DNA of 64,000 bases from an uncultured Elusimicrobiales bacterium. Lineage in GTDB: Bacteria; Elusimicrobiota; Elusimicrobia; Elusimicrobiales; Elusimicrobiaceae. The stretch is from positions 62,001-126,000 of the forward strand of contig CAJTJT010000005.1 of assembly GCA_910576915.1 (NCBI GenBank), in the 5' to 3' direction. A program made the position numbers and the translations under genes. Shown piece by piece: positions 45,064 through 54,087 of the stretch. Positions within the stretch are counted from its first letter, which is position 1. Every line of letters begins with the position of its first letter. The notes beneath the pieces were generated by a model. It ran no database searches. It worked only from the letters and a program-made list of their open reading frames with translations, and was not told the DNA's origin.

Positions 45064-45975
45064 GTGAAAAAATTTCTCTTTCCTTTTTTACTTGTCTGCC
45101 TGCTTACGCCGCTTGCGGCGCAGGAACTCAGCCTGATTGAAAAGCAGGCGCCCAAGCGCATCGCGTTTGCGCAGCCGTTCGCCCTGCAATACGATTTCAG
45201 CCATACGCCCGGCTACCGGGTGGAACTGGACGAAGCGTCCCTCTCGCCCGACTTTGAAATAAAAGACCGCGCCGAACGCCAAAATTCGCCCGGCACCGTA
45301 ACGTTCGATTTTACCGTCCTGCCGTTTGCGCTCGGCAAATCCACGTTTACCGCCACGTTTGTGCTCACCCAAAACGGCAAAACGGCCGCCAAAGCGGAGG
45401 ACGAAACGTTTATCACCGTCATCCCGGCCAAAACGTTTGACGACAAAAACTTCCGCGAAATCCGCCCGCCGCAAATTCCCGCCGGCTGGCTGACCTGGCT
45501 GCTCGCCGCGCTGGCGGCCCTGGCATTGGCGGGCGTATTGTGGTTTTGGTACAAAAAAACGCAGGAAAAAAGTTTGGCCGTTTTACAACAGCAGGCGGAG
45601 GATAACCGCCCGTCGGACGAAATTGCGCTTTCCAAAATAGACGCTCTCTTAAACAGCGGCCTGTGGGAACAACGCCATTACAAACTGTTCTATATTACGC
45701 TGTCCGACATTCTGCGCGAATACCTGTGGCGGCAGTTTAAAATAGACGCGTCGGCCGATACGTCCGCCGAACTCTTGCGCCGCGTAAAAAACATGCCCGC
45801 CATGGCGCCTTTATTATACGCGCTGAGAAGTTTTTTAAGCTCCGGCGACCTTGTTAAATTCGCCAAAGCCGTGCCCGAAGAGGCCGTACGCAACAAAGAT
45901 ATCCAGCTCCTGCGCAAAATCATCCGCGAAACCTCCCCCAAAGAAACCCTGCTGCCGCCCAAGGAGGACGCATGA
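45064..45975 (+). CDS. Bat-operon membrane protein of unknown family (DUF4381-like)
   Basis: 303 residues, GTG start. Signal peptide (FLFPFLLVCLLTPLAAQ), a periplasmic beta domain, one membrane helix (WLTWLLAALAALALAGVLWFW, here residues about 140-160) and a cytoplasmic helical tail with LREYLWRQFKIDASADTSAE. This layout is like the proteins between DUF58 and batA in Bacteroidetes and Spirochaetes. Its last bases overlap batA by 4. Confidence 0.72.
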   Translation: MKKFLFPFLLVCLLTPLAAQELSLIEKQAPKRIAFAQPFALQYDFSHTPGYRVELDEASLSPDFEIKDRAERQNSPGTVTFDFTVLPFALGKSTFTATFVLTQNGKTAAKAEDETFITVIPAKTFDDKNFREIRPPQIPAGWLTWLLAALAALALAGVLWFWYKKTQEKSLAVLQQQAEDNRPSDEIALSKIDALLNSGLWEQRHYKLFYITLSDILREYLWRQFKIDASADTSAELLRRVKNMPAMAPLLYALRSFLSSGDLVKFAKAVPEEAVRNKDIQLLRKIIRETSPKETLLPPKEDA

Positions 45976-47099
45976 TCTACTTTTTTATTATCAGCACGGG
46001 GCTTTTGTTGGGCGCGCTCGCGGCGTCGCTTTTTGTACGGCGCGACTCCAAATTCATGGCAGCGGCCATCCTCGGCACCGCAGCGCTGACCTTTACGTCC
46101 GCCTGCGCGCTGATTTTCACCCGCATCGCCGGGGAACAGGCGGGATTTATGAATCCCTGGGCGTTTGTATTGCTTGTCATCCCGTTTGGGGTGTTTTTAG
46201 CGCAGACCGTTTTCCGCGGCGCGTTTGCCCGGCGGATTAATTATTCCATGGCGCGGTTAAAAGTACAGCAGGCCTCCTTGCGCGTACTTTTCACACGGTG
46301 GCTGCCGCTTACGCTTTATACGGTTGCGCTTATTTTGATGACCGTCGCCCTCGCGCGGCCCGTCCGCATCGACCGCACCGTTCTTCCCCCCTCCGAAGGT
46401 ATCGACATCATTTTGCTGATGGACGTTTCCGCCTCCATGCAAAAACAGGATTTCTACCCCAGCCGCTTTGTGGCCGCCCAACAAACGGCGGCGCGTTTTA
46501 TCTCTAAACGCGTCAGCGACCGTATCGGCGTGGTGGCGTTTGCCAAAGCGGCCATGCTCCAGGCCCCGCTGACGCTGGACCACGACGCCCTGCAGGAATA
46601 CATTTCTTCTTTATATCTGGGCATTGTGGACCCCAATTATACCGCCATCGGCGACGCGCTCGGGGTAGCCGCCAACCATTTAAAAGACAGCAAGGCCAAA
46701 AGCAAAGTTATCATCCTGCTGACGGACGGGGACTCCAACGCCGGCGCCATCGAGCCGCTGATGGCCGCCAAAGCCGCGGCCGCGTACGGAATCCGCGTCT
46801 ATACCGTCGGCACCGCAAGCGCCCCCGGCAGCAACCCCTATTCCAACCAGGCCGACGAAATCAACGAAGGGCTGATGATGGAAATTGCGGAACTGACGGG
46901 CGGGAAATACTACCGCGCCAACAACGAAAGCGAACTGACTAAAATTTACGATACCATCAACGAACTGGAAAAAACGGAATTTTCCCCCAGTTCCACCGTC
47001 AGCCGGACGGATTATTTCCAGCCGGTTTTACTGCTTGCGCTGTTATGCGCCGCCCTGGGGCTTGCGCTTGAAAAATTAATTTTAATAAAGGTGCCTTAA
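45972..47099 (+). CDS. batA: BatA-like von Willebrand A membrane protein
   Basis: 375 residues. Three N-terminal membrane helices, then a VWA domain with the complete MIDAS motif DVSASMQ (near residue 152), LLTDGDSNAG, and a final membrane helix (VLLLALLCAALGLALEKL). The bat genes were named for aerotolerance in Bacteroides; their molecular task is unclear, probably envelope stress tolerance. It overlaps the preceding gene (ATGA). Confidence 0.9.
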   Translation: MIYFFIISTGLLLGALAASLFVRRDSKFMAAAILGTAALTFTSACALIFTRIAGEQAGFMNPWAFVLLVIPFGVFLAQTVFRGAFARRINYSMARLKVQQASLRVLFTRWLPLTLYTVALILMTVALARPVRIDRTVLPPSEGIDIILLMDVSASMQKQDFYPSRFVAAQQTAARFISKRVSDRIGVVAFAKAAMLQAPLTLDHDALQEYISSLYLGIVDPNYTAIGDALGVAANHLKDSKAKSKVIILLTDGDSNAGAIEPLMAAKAAAAYGIRVYTVGTASAPGSNPYSNQADEINEGLMMEIAELTGGKYYRANNESELTKIYDTINELEKTEFSPSSTVSRTDYFQPVLLLALLCAALGLALEKLILIKVP

Positions 47100-47100
47100 T

Positions 47101-48129
47101 ATGGAACTTTTTGCACGTCCCGTTTATTTGCTCTACTTTGTACCCGCCGCGGCGCTGACCGCGCTTGTGTTTTGGGCGGGCCGAAAATTAAAAGAGCGGG
47201 CCGTTAACGCCCTGTTCGGCCGCGCGGCTTACGCCAAATTAACGGCGCACCTGCGCCCAGTGAGCGCGTGGCGCACGGCCCTGTTCTTTTTGGCGGAGTT
47301 CTTTTTATTCGCCGCGCTGGCGGGCCCCCAGTGGGGTACGGAAATTATTGAAGCGCAGGGTGCGTTCGCCCAAACCGTCATCGCCGTGGACGTATCGGCC
47401 TCCATGCGCGCGCGGGACCTGCGCCCCGACCGCCTGGATAACGCAAAAAACATGCTCCGCATGCTGGTAAACAATTTAAAAGAGGAACGCGTCGGGATTA
47501 TTGCGTTTACGTCGCAGGCGTTTATCCAATGCCCGATTACAACCGACGACGACGCCCTGCAATACTTTATTTCCGCTTTGCGGCCGGACATGCTGCCCGT
47601 AAACGGCACCTCGCTGGCCGCGCCGGTATCGCTTGCGGCAAAAATGCTGGCCAAATATCCCGGACAAAAAGCCCTTATTTTGCTGACGGACGGCGAAGAC
47701 CATTCGCCCAAAGACCTGGAAACCGCCCAGCAAACCGCCGCCAAATACGGCGTGCGGGTAATTGCCATCGGCATCGGCACCAAAGAAGGCACCCTTATCC
47801 CCGCCCGGACGGACGCGGCGGGCAACGTGTCCGAATATAAGAAAGACAAGCAAGGTAATACCGTCGTTTCCAAGCTGGATGAGAAACCCCTGGTCGAACT
47901 GGCCCAGGCCACCGGCGGCGTATACATTTCCTACACTTCGCCCGCCCAGGTGGCGGCGCGGGTGGAAGAATCCCTGCGCGGACTGGATAAAACGCTTTCC
48001 AGCGCGGTAAAACGCGCCGCTTATAAAAACCGCTACCAAATCCCGCTTTTGCTTGCCATGCTGTGCCTGGCGGCGTATTTGCTGTGGCCGCGCGGACGCA
48101 AACCGCAGTCCGGGGAAAAAAACGCATAA
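47101..48129 (+). CDS. batB: BatB-like von Willebrand A membrane protein
   Basis: 342 residues. Two N-terminal membrane helices, a VWA domain with DVSASMRARDLRPDRL (MIDAS), LLTDGEDHSP and an invariant C-terminal helix (LLLAMLCLAAYLLW). The start is one base after batA. It is a paralogue of BatA and probably forms a complex with it. Confidence 0.92.
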   Translation: MELFARPVYLLYFVPAAALTALVFWAGRKLKERAVNALFGRAAYAKLTAHLRPVSAWRTALFFLAEFFLFAALAGPQWGTEIIEAQGAFAQTVIAVDVSASMRARDLRPDRLDNAKNMLRMLVNNLKEERVGIIAFTSQAFIQCPITTDDDALQYFISALRPDMLPVNGTSLAAPVSLAAKMLAKYPGQKALILLTDGEDHSPKDLETAQQTAAKYGVRVIAIGIGTKEGTLIPARTDAAGNVSEYKKDKQGNTVVSKLDEKPLVELAQATGGVYISYTSPAQVAARVEESLRGLDKTLSSAVKRAAYKNRYQIPLLLAMLCLAAYLLWPRGRKPQSGEKNA

Positions 48130-48147
48130 AAAAGGTAAAATAGAATT

Positions 48148-48798
48148 ATGAGAACGCCGCTTTTATTTTTACTGCTCCTCACCGCCGTACCCGCTTTTGC
48201 CGGGGTGCAGGCCGGGCTGCGCGAAGGCGGCAAACTGTTTGAAGAAAAAAAATACGGCCAGGCCCTGGCCGCTTACAACCAAATCCTGCGCGACAAGCCG
48301 CAAGACGAAGCCGCCTCTTTCGGGGCGGGTGCGGCGGCCTATTATTTAAAAGATTACGGTTCCGCCGAAGCGGCTTTTAAACAAGCCGCCCGTCAGGAAG
48401 GAAGCCTCAAAGAGGACGCGCTTTTCAACCTGGGCAACGCCTACTACCGCGCGGGCGACAAAAAGAAAGCGGCCGAAATCTACCGGCAGGTTATTTTGCA
48501 AAACCCGAAAGACAAAGACGCCGTGCACAATTTACAGCTGATTTTGGAAGAACAGCAAAACCAAAACAATAACGACAACCAAAATAACCAAAATCAGAAC
48601 CAAGATTCCCCCAACCAAAGCGGCGGCGGCGCGCAGAACGACCAAAACTCCGCCGGGGACCAGACGCAAAACTCTTCCCAAAACCAGGAGAATAAAGACG
48701 CGGCGGACCGCATTATGCAAATGGCGCGGGAAAACGAATACAAAAAACCGCAGTCGGCCGGAGCCGCGCAAGACGACACGGTGGAAAAAGACTGGTAA
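48148..48798 (+). CDS. batC: BatC-like TPR protein
   Basis: 216 residues. Signal peptide (LLFLLLLTAVPAFAG), then TPR repeats (YNQILRDKPQDEAASFGAGA, DALFNLGNAYYRAGDKKKAA) and a long Asn/Gln-rich low-complexity tail (residues about 135-190), which BatC proteins often have. It is periplasmic. TAAAAT (48136-48141) ends 7 bp before ATG, so an internal leaderless promoter is possible. Confidence 0.85.
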   Translation: MRTPLLFLLLLTAVPAFAGVQAGLREGGKLFEEKKYGQALAAYNQILRDKPQDEAASFGAGAAAYYLKDYGSAEAAFKQAARQEGSLKEDALFNLGNAYYRAGDKKKAAEIYRQVILQNPKDKDAVHNLQLILEEQQNQNNNDNQNNQNQNQDSPNQSGGGAQNDQNSAGDQTQNSSQNQENKDAADRIMQMARENEYKKPQSAGAAQDDTVEKDW

Positions 48799-48800
48799 CT

Positions 48801-50570
48801 ATGAAAAAAACGTTTTTAATCCTTTCCCTTTTATGTGCAACCGTGTGGGCCGCGGCCCAGGCGACGGTGACGGCTTCCGTCGACAAAAACGCGCTCACCT
48901 TAGACGACGAACTGACGCTGACCGTACGGGTGAGCGGGGTATCGGGCAATATGGTAATGCCCCAGCTGCCCAGCCTGCCGGCTTTTAACGTCTACTCGCG
49001 CGAAGTGGAACAAAACACCGTAAACGACAACACCACCCTGGAATTCCGTTACGTCATGCTTCCGCGTTTTGCGGGCCCGGCCACCATCGGCCCGATTACG
49101 TTTACCCACGGCGGCAAAACCTATAAAACGGCTCCCATTTCCGTGCGGATTTACCGCACCGCCCAAAGCCTGCCCGCCGCCCAAAAAGCAAACCGCACCC
49201 GGACCGCGGAACGGGCCGACCCCTCGCTGCCGCCGCTGGAAGCGTCGCTGGCCAACCAGGCGTATGCGCGCGGAAACGAAAACTACTTTTTGGTGGCCGC
49301 CGTCAGCAATAAAACGCCGTATGTAAACGAGCCGTTTACGCTTGCCGTACGCTTTTACTATTCCCAGCCGTTTTACGAAGCGCCTTATCAAAAGCCGTCC
49401 GTCACCAACCTGTTTATGCACTCGGCCTCCACGGCCCAGGGTACGCAGTCCATCGGCGGAACACTGTACCGCTACGAAGAACAACGCTACCAACTGGCCG
49501 CCGCCGCGCCCGGCGCGGGCCTGATCGGCCCGGCTTCGGTACGCTACCAGACGGGTTCCTCGCCGCTTTCCGCGTTTGACCGCCTGTTCGGCGGCGCGGC
49601 CGTATCCGAAGAACAAACCGCCGAATCTTCCCCCATCACCATTCACGCGCAGGCCGTACCCGCCAATGGCAGACCCGCCTCGTTCTACGGAGCCGTAGGC
49701 CAGGGTTATACGATTACGGCCGCGGCCGAACCCGCTGCTGTGGAAGCGGGTGAAGCGGTTAACGTGACCGTTACGGTCAAAGGGCCGGATAATTTAAAAT
49801 CCACCGAAGATTTGACGTTCCCGTTCCTGGCCGGCTTTAAAATCTATCCCGCCGCGCCCGAATCGGGCTCTTTGCCTTCTGCAAACGGCCAGCCGCGCGG
49901 ATACAAAACTTTCAAAACGGTGTTAGTGCCGGCGGCCTCGGGCGTTTATGTGGTGCCGGCTGTAAAATGGTCTTATTTTGACCCGAAGACAAAACAGTAC
50001 GTCACCCTTAACACCCACCCTATCCAGCTGACGGTCACCCCGTCCACCAAAACGGAAAGCGGGTTTAACTTTGCCAAAGCATCCGGCGCCTCCGGCCTGC
50101 AAACGCTGGGGAGCGACGTGCGCTACCTCAAAACCACCTACGCGCCCGAACCCGGCGCGCTTGCCAAACTGGCCGCGTGGAAAAATTTAAACGCTTTATT
50201 TTTGGGGCTCCTGGCGGCGGGTGCGCTGTTTGCCTCGGTGGGGCGCAAGTCGCTCGCGCAGAAACGCGCGTATGCGGCGGCCAAAAACGCCCTTAAAAAA
50301 GCGCCGTCCGAAGAAGCGGTGGCGGACGCCGTTTCCGGCTACTTGCAGGAAAAATTAAAAATAAGCACGGGCAGCCTGCCCTTAAAATCCATTTTGGCCG
50401 CGCTGAAAGAACGCGGCGTAAAACCGTCCACGGCGGAAGCGTTTTCGCTGTTGTGGCAGCGGCTGGACGCAGCGCGTTTCGCCCCCAGCGGCCACGGCGC
50501 GCACAGCGCGACGAACCTGTCCACCCAGGCGCAGGACGTACTCAAACTGCTGGAGGAAGAATGCAAATGA
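48801..50570 (+). CDS. batD: BatD-like oxygen-tolerance protein
   Basis: 589 residues. Signal peptide (ILSLLCATVWAAAQ), then repeated beta domains of the BatD family (ALTLDDELTLTVRVSG, NKTPYVNEPFTLAVRFYY, VEAGEAVNVTVTVKGPDNL), one C-terminal membrane helix (ALFLGLLAAGALFASVG) and a short cytoplasmic helical tail. It is the large periplasmic member of the Bat complex. It starts 3 bp after batC and overlaps batE. Confidence 0.9.
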   Translation: MKKTFLILSLLCATVWAAAQATVTASVDKNALTLDDELTLTVRVSGVSGNMVMPQLPSLPAFNVYSREVEQNTVNDNTTLEFRYVMLPRFAGPATIGPITFTHGGKTYKTAPISVRIYRTAQSLPAAQKANRTRTAERADPSLPPLEASLANQAYARGNENYFLVAAVSNKTPYVNEPFTLAVRFYYSQPFYEAPYQKPSVTNLFMHSASTAQGTQSIGGTLYRYEEQRYQLAAAAPGAGLIGPASVRYQTGSSPLSAFDRLFGGAAVSEEQTAESSPITIHAQAVPANGRPASFYGAVGQGYTITAAAEPAAVEAGEAVNVTVTVKGPDNLKSTEDLTFPFLAGFKIYPAAPESGSLPSANGQPRGYKTFKTVLVPAASGVYVVPAVKWSYFDPKTKQYVTLNTHPIQLTVTPSTKTESGFNFAKASGASGLQTLGSDVRYLKTTYAPEPGALAKLAAWKNLNALFLGLLAAGALFASVGRKSLAQKRAYAAAKNALKKAPSEEAVADAVSGYLQEKLKISTGSLPLKSILAALKERGVKPSTAEAFSLLWQRLDAARFAPSGHGAHSATNLSTQAQDVLKLLEEECK

Positions 50571-51295
50571 AACGCACAATTTCTTTTTTCTTAACGGGGT
50601 GGCTCCTGCTGGCGGCGGGTGCGGCCTTCGCGCAAAGCGCGCTCCAGCAGGCGGAAGACTCCTACCGCCAGGGTAAATTTTCCAACGCCCTGGGGGTGTA
50701 CGAAGATGAGCTGAAAAATCGCCCAAACGACCCTTTTCTTTACTACAATATAGGAAACTGCTATTTTAAGATGGGCAGCAAAGGCCTGGCCGCGGCCAAC
50801 TATTACCGCGCTTTTAAACTGGCCCCGCGCGATGCCGACATCCGGCACAACCTGTCGCTGGCGCTTGCCGCGGGCGGAGAAAAACTGGTTCCCGCCGGCA
50901 TGCCGGGCGCGCTGCATAAAGCGTTTTTTGCGCTGTCCTACGAGGAACTGAGAGGCCTGTTCTTTTTGCTTTTATGGCTCTGCTGTACGTTGGGAAGCGT
51001 GTGGCTCGTCAAACGCAAATTCGGCCGCGTACTCGCGCTGTTTGTGGTTACGTTTGTATTATGCGGCGGCTGGATGGGGTGGCGGCATACGCTGGAAACT
51101 GAACCGCTGGCCGTAGTGGCCGCGCCGTCGGCCGAAATACGCAGTGGGCCGGGCACCAATTTCCCCGCCAGCGCCAGTGCGGCGCAAGGCCATTTACTCC
51201 TTGTGCTGGACGAGAAAGACTCGTGGTTTGAGGTCATCGTCAAATCCCAGGGCTTAAAAGGCTGGGTGGAAAAAAGCGCCGTTGAAAGAATTTAA
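50567..51295 (+). CDS. batE: BatE-like TPR and SH3 protein
   Basis: 242 residues from ATG 50567 (MKRTISFF), overlapping the batD stop as ATGA; ATG 50561 would add two residues. Signal peptide, TPR motifs (YYNIGNCYFKMGSKGLAAANY), two membrane helices in the middle and a C-terminal bacterial SH3 domain (IRSGPGTNFPASASAAQGHL to GWVEKSAVERI). It is the last bat gene; gmhA follows 20 bp later. Confidence 0.87.
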   Translation: MKRTISFFLTGWLLLAAGAAFAQSALQQAEDSYRQGKFSNALGVYEDELKNRPNDPFLYYNIGNCYFKMGSKGLAAANYYRAFKLAPRDADIRHNLSLALAAGGEKLVPAGMPGALHKAFFALSYEELRGLFFLLLWLCCTLGSVWLVKRKFGRVLALFVVTFVLCGGWMGWRHTLETEPLAVVAAPSAEIRSGPGTNFPASASAAQGHLLLVLDEKDSWFEVIVKSQGLKGWVEKSAVERI

Positions 51296-51315
51296 TTTTT
51301 TAAAAAGAGGTGTTT

Positions 51316-51873
51316 ATGTTTGTTCAAAACCAAGCCGACGAATTAATCAAAGCCGTTACGTACGTGAAAGAAAATCTGGCGGATAAAGTGGAAGAACTGG
51401 CCGCCCAGGTTATCAAAGCCTTCAAAAACGGAAACAAAGTTATTTTGATGGGCAACGGCGGCAGCGCGGGCGACGCGCAGCACATCGCCGCCGAGTTTGT
51501 GGGACGCTTTAAAAAAGAACGACCCTCCCTGCCGGCCCTGGCGTTAAACACCAACACCTCTACGCTTACCGCCATCGGCAACGACTATTCGTACGATGTG
51601 GTTTTCTCCCGCCAAATTGACGGGTTCGCCAAAGAAGGGGACGTGGTAATCGGCATTTCCACTTCCGGCAACAGCAAAAACGTGTACCTCGCTTTGGCTT
51701 TGGCCAAACGCAAAGGCTGCTTTACGGCCGGATTTTTGGGCAAAGACGGCGGCACCATTAAAGAAGTGTGCGATATTCCCCTCACCGTTGCCGTTAAAGA
51801 CACGCCGCACATCCAGGCCTGCCATATTTTTATGGGCCACTGCATGTGCGACCTGGTCGACCAAGCGTACTAA
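51316..51873 (+). CDS. gmhA: Sedoheptulose-7-phosphate isomerase
   Basis: 185 residues. It converts sedoheptulose-7-P to heptose-7-P, the first step to ADP-heptose or related nucleotide heptoses for surface polysaccharide. SIS-domain motifs are MGNGGSAGDAQHIAAEFVGR and GISTSGNSKNV; metal-binding His is in HIQACHIFMGH. ATG 51316 is chosen for the AGAGG at 51306-51310; GTG 51310 is in frame. It is followed at 3 bp by rpiB, another sugar-phosphate isomerase. Confidence 0.93.
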   Translation: MFVQNQADELIKAVTYVKENLADKVEELAAQVIKAFKNGNKVILMGNGGSAGDAQHIAAEFVGRFKKERPSLPALALNTNTSTLTAIGNDYSYDVVFSRQIDGFAKEGDVVIGISTSGNSKNVYLALALAKRKGCFTAGFLGKDGGTIKEVCDIPLTVAVKDTPHIQACHIFMGHCMCDLVDQAY

Positions 51874-51876
51874 TTT

Positions 51877-52329
51877 ATGAAAATAGCCATCGGATGCGAC
51901 CACGCGGGTTTTCCGCTTAAAGAAACCGTACTCCAAACGGTCAAACGTCTGGGGCACGAAGTGACCGACTGCGGCACCTTTAGCTGCGAACGGGCCGACT
52001 ATCCCGACTATGCCGACAAAGTGGCCAAACTGGTGGCCGCCGGACAGGTTGAACGCGGCATTTTAATCTGCGGCAGCGGCGTGGGCGTTTGCGTAGCCGC
52101 CAACAAAACCAAAGGCGTACGCGCCTGCGTCTGCCACGACGCTTACAGCGCCAAACAGGCCGTAGAGCACGACGCGTTAAACGTACTCTGCCTGGGCGCG
52201 CGCATTATCGGCACGGCCGTGGCCGAAGAGCTGACCGAACGCTTTTTAAGCGCTTCTTTCCAAGCGGGCACCCGCCACGAAATGCGCTTAAATAAAGTAA
52301 AAACGATTGAAGATTTGAATTTTAAATAA
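51877..52329 (+). CDS. rpiB: Ribose-5-phosphate isomerase B
   Basis: 150 residues, the usual length. It interconverts ribose-5-P and ribulose-5-P. Visible are IGCDHAGFPLKE (Asp/His at the phosphate site), ICGSGVGVCVAANKTKGVRA and NVLCLGARIIG; the usual catalytic Cys of the GSG loop is present in ICGSG. It stands between gmhA and pgi as part of a pentose/hexose-phosphate set. Confidence 0.95.
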   Translation: MKIAIGCDHAGFPLKETVLQTVKRLGHEVTDCGTFSCERADYPDYADKVAKLVAAGQVERGILICGSGVGVCVAANKTKGVRACVCHDAYSAKQAVEHDALNVLCLGARIIGTAVAEELTERFLSASFQAGTRHEMRLNKVKTIEDLNFK

Positions 52330-52366
52330 GACCCCAGCGGTCTTTATAAAAAGGATGAAGAAACAT

Positions 52367-54031
52367 ATGAATACACATGCAACACCCTTGGCCGAAGGAA
52401 TTATCCGGGAAGGCGAAATTAAACTGGAAGGACTGGAATTTAACACAAAATTCTGGGCCAAGGACCCCACCCTTTGGAAACGCGATAAAGACCACATGGA
52501 ATTTATCCCCAAATTCCTGGGCTGGCAAAAAGTGTACGACTGGACCCTGGAACGCCTTGAAGACGTACTCGCTTTCGCCAGCGACGTAAAACAAAATTTT
52601 AAACATTGTGTTATTATGGGCATGGGCGGTTCTTCGCTCGCGCCGGAAGTATTCCGCTCCGTGTTCGGCAAGCAGGAAGGCTGCCCCGAAGTCATCGTGC
52701 TCGACACCACCAACGCCGACTGGGTCGCCGCCGCGCGCGCGCGCATCAATCCGGCCGAAACGCTGTTCATCTTCGCCAGCAAATCCGGCGGCACGGTGGA
52801 ACCGTCCTCCCAGTTTGCGTATTTTATGGACGAAGTGAAAAAAGCCGGCGTAAAAGAACCGGGCAAAAACTTCGCCGCCATTACCGACCCCGGCACCGGC
52901 CTTGAAGAATTGGCCAAAAAACACCATTTCCGCAAAACGTTCTTGAACCCGGCCGACATCGGCGGACGCTTTTCCGCGCTTTCGCTGTTTGGCATCGTAC
53001 CCGCCGCCATTATGGGCGTGGACGTACAGAAAATTCTGACGATTGCCAAAGAACAGGCCGCCACCTTCGCGCCGGAAGCCCCGGCCAAAGACAACGCCGC
53101 CGTAAAACTCGGCGCGTTTATGGGCGCGTGCAACGTCAACCACTCCAAAGACAAACTGACTCTCTTGACCCCGTCCGATTTCGCCACTTTCGGCCTGTGG
53201 GCGGAACAGCTGGTGGCCGAATCCACCGGCAAAGAAGGCAAAGGCGTCGTGCCCGTGGCGGGCGAAACGCTCCATAAAAATTTCGACTACCGCGATGACC
53301 GCTTCTTCGTCTACCTCTCCACCGGAAGCGAAGACGACAAACGCGTGTCCGCCGTAGCCAAAGACCTGGCCGAACGCGGCTACCCGCTTATGACCATCGA
53401 AATGCCCAACCACTACTACCTGGGCGCGATGTTCCTGCTGTGGGAAATCGCCACCGCCGCCGCCGGCGCCATCCTGGCCATTGACCCGTTCGACCAACCC
53501 AACGTACAGGAAGCCAAAACGCTCGCCAAAAACATTTTGACCGAGCTCAGCGAGGGCAAAATCCCGGCGGAAATTAACGCCCCCCTCCTGGTTTCCAAAG
53601 ATATTGCCGATGAAGTAAAACTCAGCACTCTGGCCCAGGATTTCTACTCCCTGCTGGAAAGCAACGACTATGTGGCCGTGCTGCCCTATATGTATCCGTC
53701 CAAAGAAGTGGACGAAGCCCTCTTGGGTCTGCGCGATAAAATTATGGCCCGCACCAAACGCGCTGTAATGTTTGGTTACGGTCCGCGCTATTTACACTCC
53801 ACAGGCCAGCTCCACAAAGGCGACGGCAACAACGGCGTATTTTTGATTTTGTCCGCCGATCCCCAAAACGACGTCAAAATCCCCGGCCAAAACTATACGT
53901 TCGGCCAGCTCTGCAACGCGCAGGCGCTCGGGGACTTTCAGGCGCTTGAATCCAAGGGCCGCCGCGTCATTAAAGTACACTTGGCGCAGCCCGTGGCGGA
54001 AGGAATCAAAAAAATCAGCGATCAGTTCTAA
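52367..54031 (+). CDS. pgi: Glucose-6-phosphate isomerase
   Basis: 554 residues, the type that resembles the isomerase half of transaldolase-isomerase fusions. Motifs are MGMGGSSLAPEVFRS, DTTNADW, FASKSGGTVEPSSQF and the C-terminal GYGPRYLHSTGQLHKG with the catalytic His/Lys region. It interconverts glucose-6-P and fructose-6-P, linking GlcNAc-derived fructose-6-P to cell-wall sugars. ATG 52367 is preferred because ATG 52355 overlaps the ribosome site AAAAAGGA. A terminator follows. Confidence 0.9.
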   Translation: MNTHATPLAEGIIREGEIKLEGLEFNTKFWAKDPTLWKRDKDHMEFIPKFLGWQKVYDWTLERLEDVLAFASDVKQNFKHCVIMGMGGSSLAPEVFRSVFGKQEGCPEVIVLDTTNADWVAAARARINPAETLFIFASKSGGTVEPSSQFAYFMDEVKKAGVKEPGKNFAAITDPGTGLEELAKKHHFRKTFLNPADIGGRFSALSLFGIVPAAIMGVDVQKILTIAKEQAATFAPEAPAKDNAAVKLGAFMGACNVNHSKDKLTLLTPSDFATFGLWAEQLVAESTGKEGKGVVPVAGETLHKNFDYRDDRFFVYLSTGSEDDKRVSAVAKDLAERGYPLMTIEMPNHYYLGAMFLLWEIATAAAGAILAIDPFDQPNVQEAKTLAKNILTELSEGKIPAEINAPLLVSKDIADEVKLSTLAQDFYSLLESNDYVAVLPYMYPSKEVDEALLGLRDKIMARTKRAVMFGYGPRYLHSTGQLHKGDGNNGVFLILSADPQNDVKIPGQNYTFGQLCNAQALGDFQALESKGRRVIKVHLAQPVAEGIKKISDQF

Positions 54032-54044
54032 TTAAACCAACCCT

Positions 54045-54075
54045 AAAGGGCGGTCCGACCGAGGCCGCCCTTTTT
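54045..54075 (+). terminator. Terminator after pgi
   Basis: Stem AAAGGGCGG/CCGCCCTTT (54045-54053, 54065-54073), then a T run. Confidence 0.88.
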
Positions 54076-54087
54076 ATTGTTATTCAT

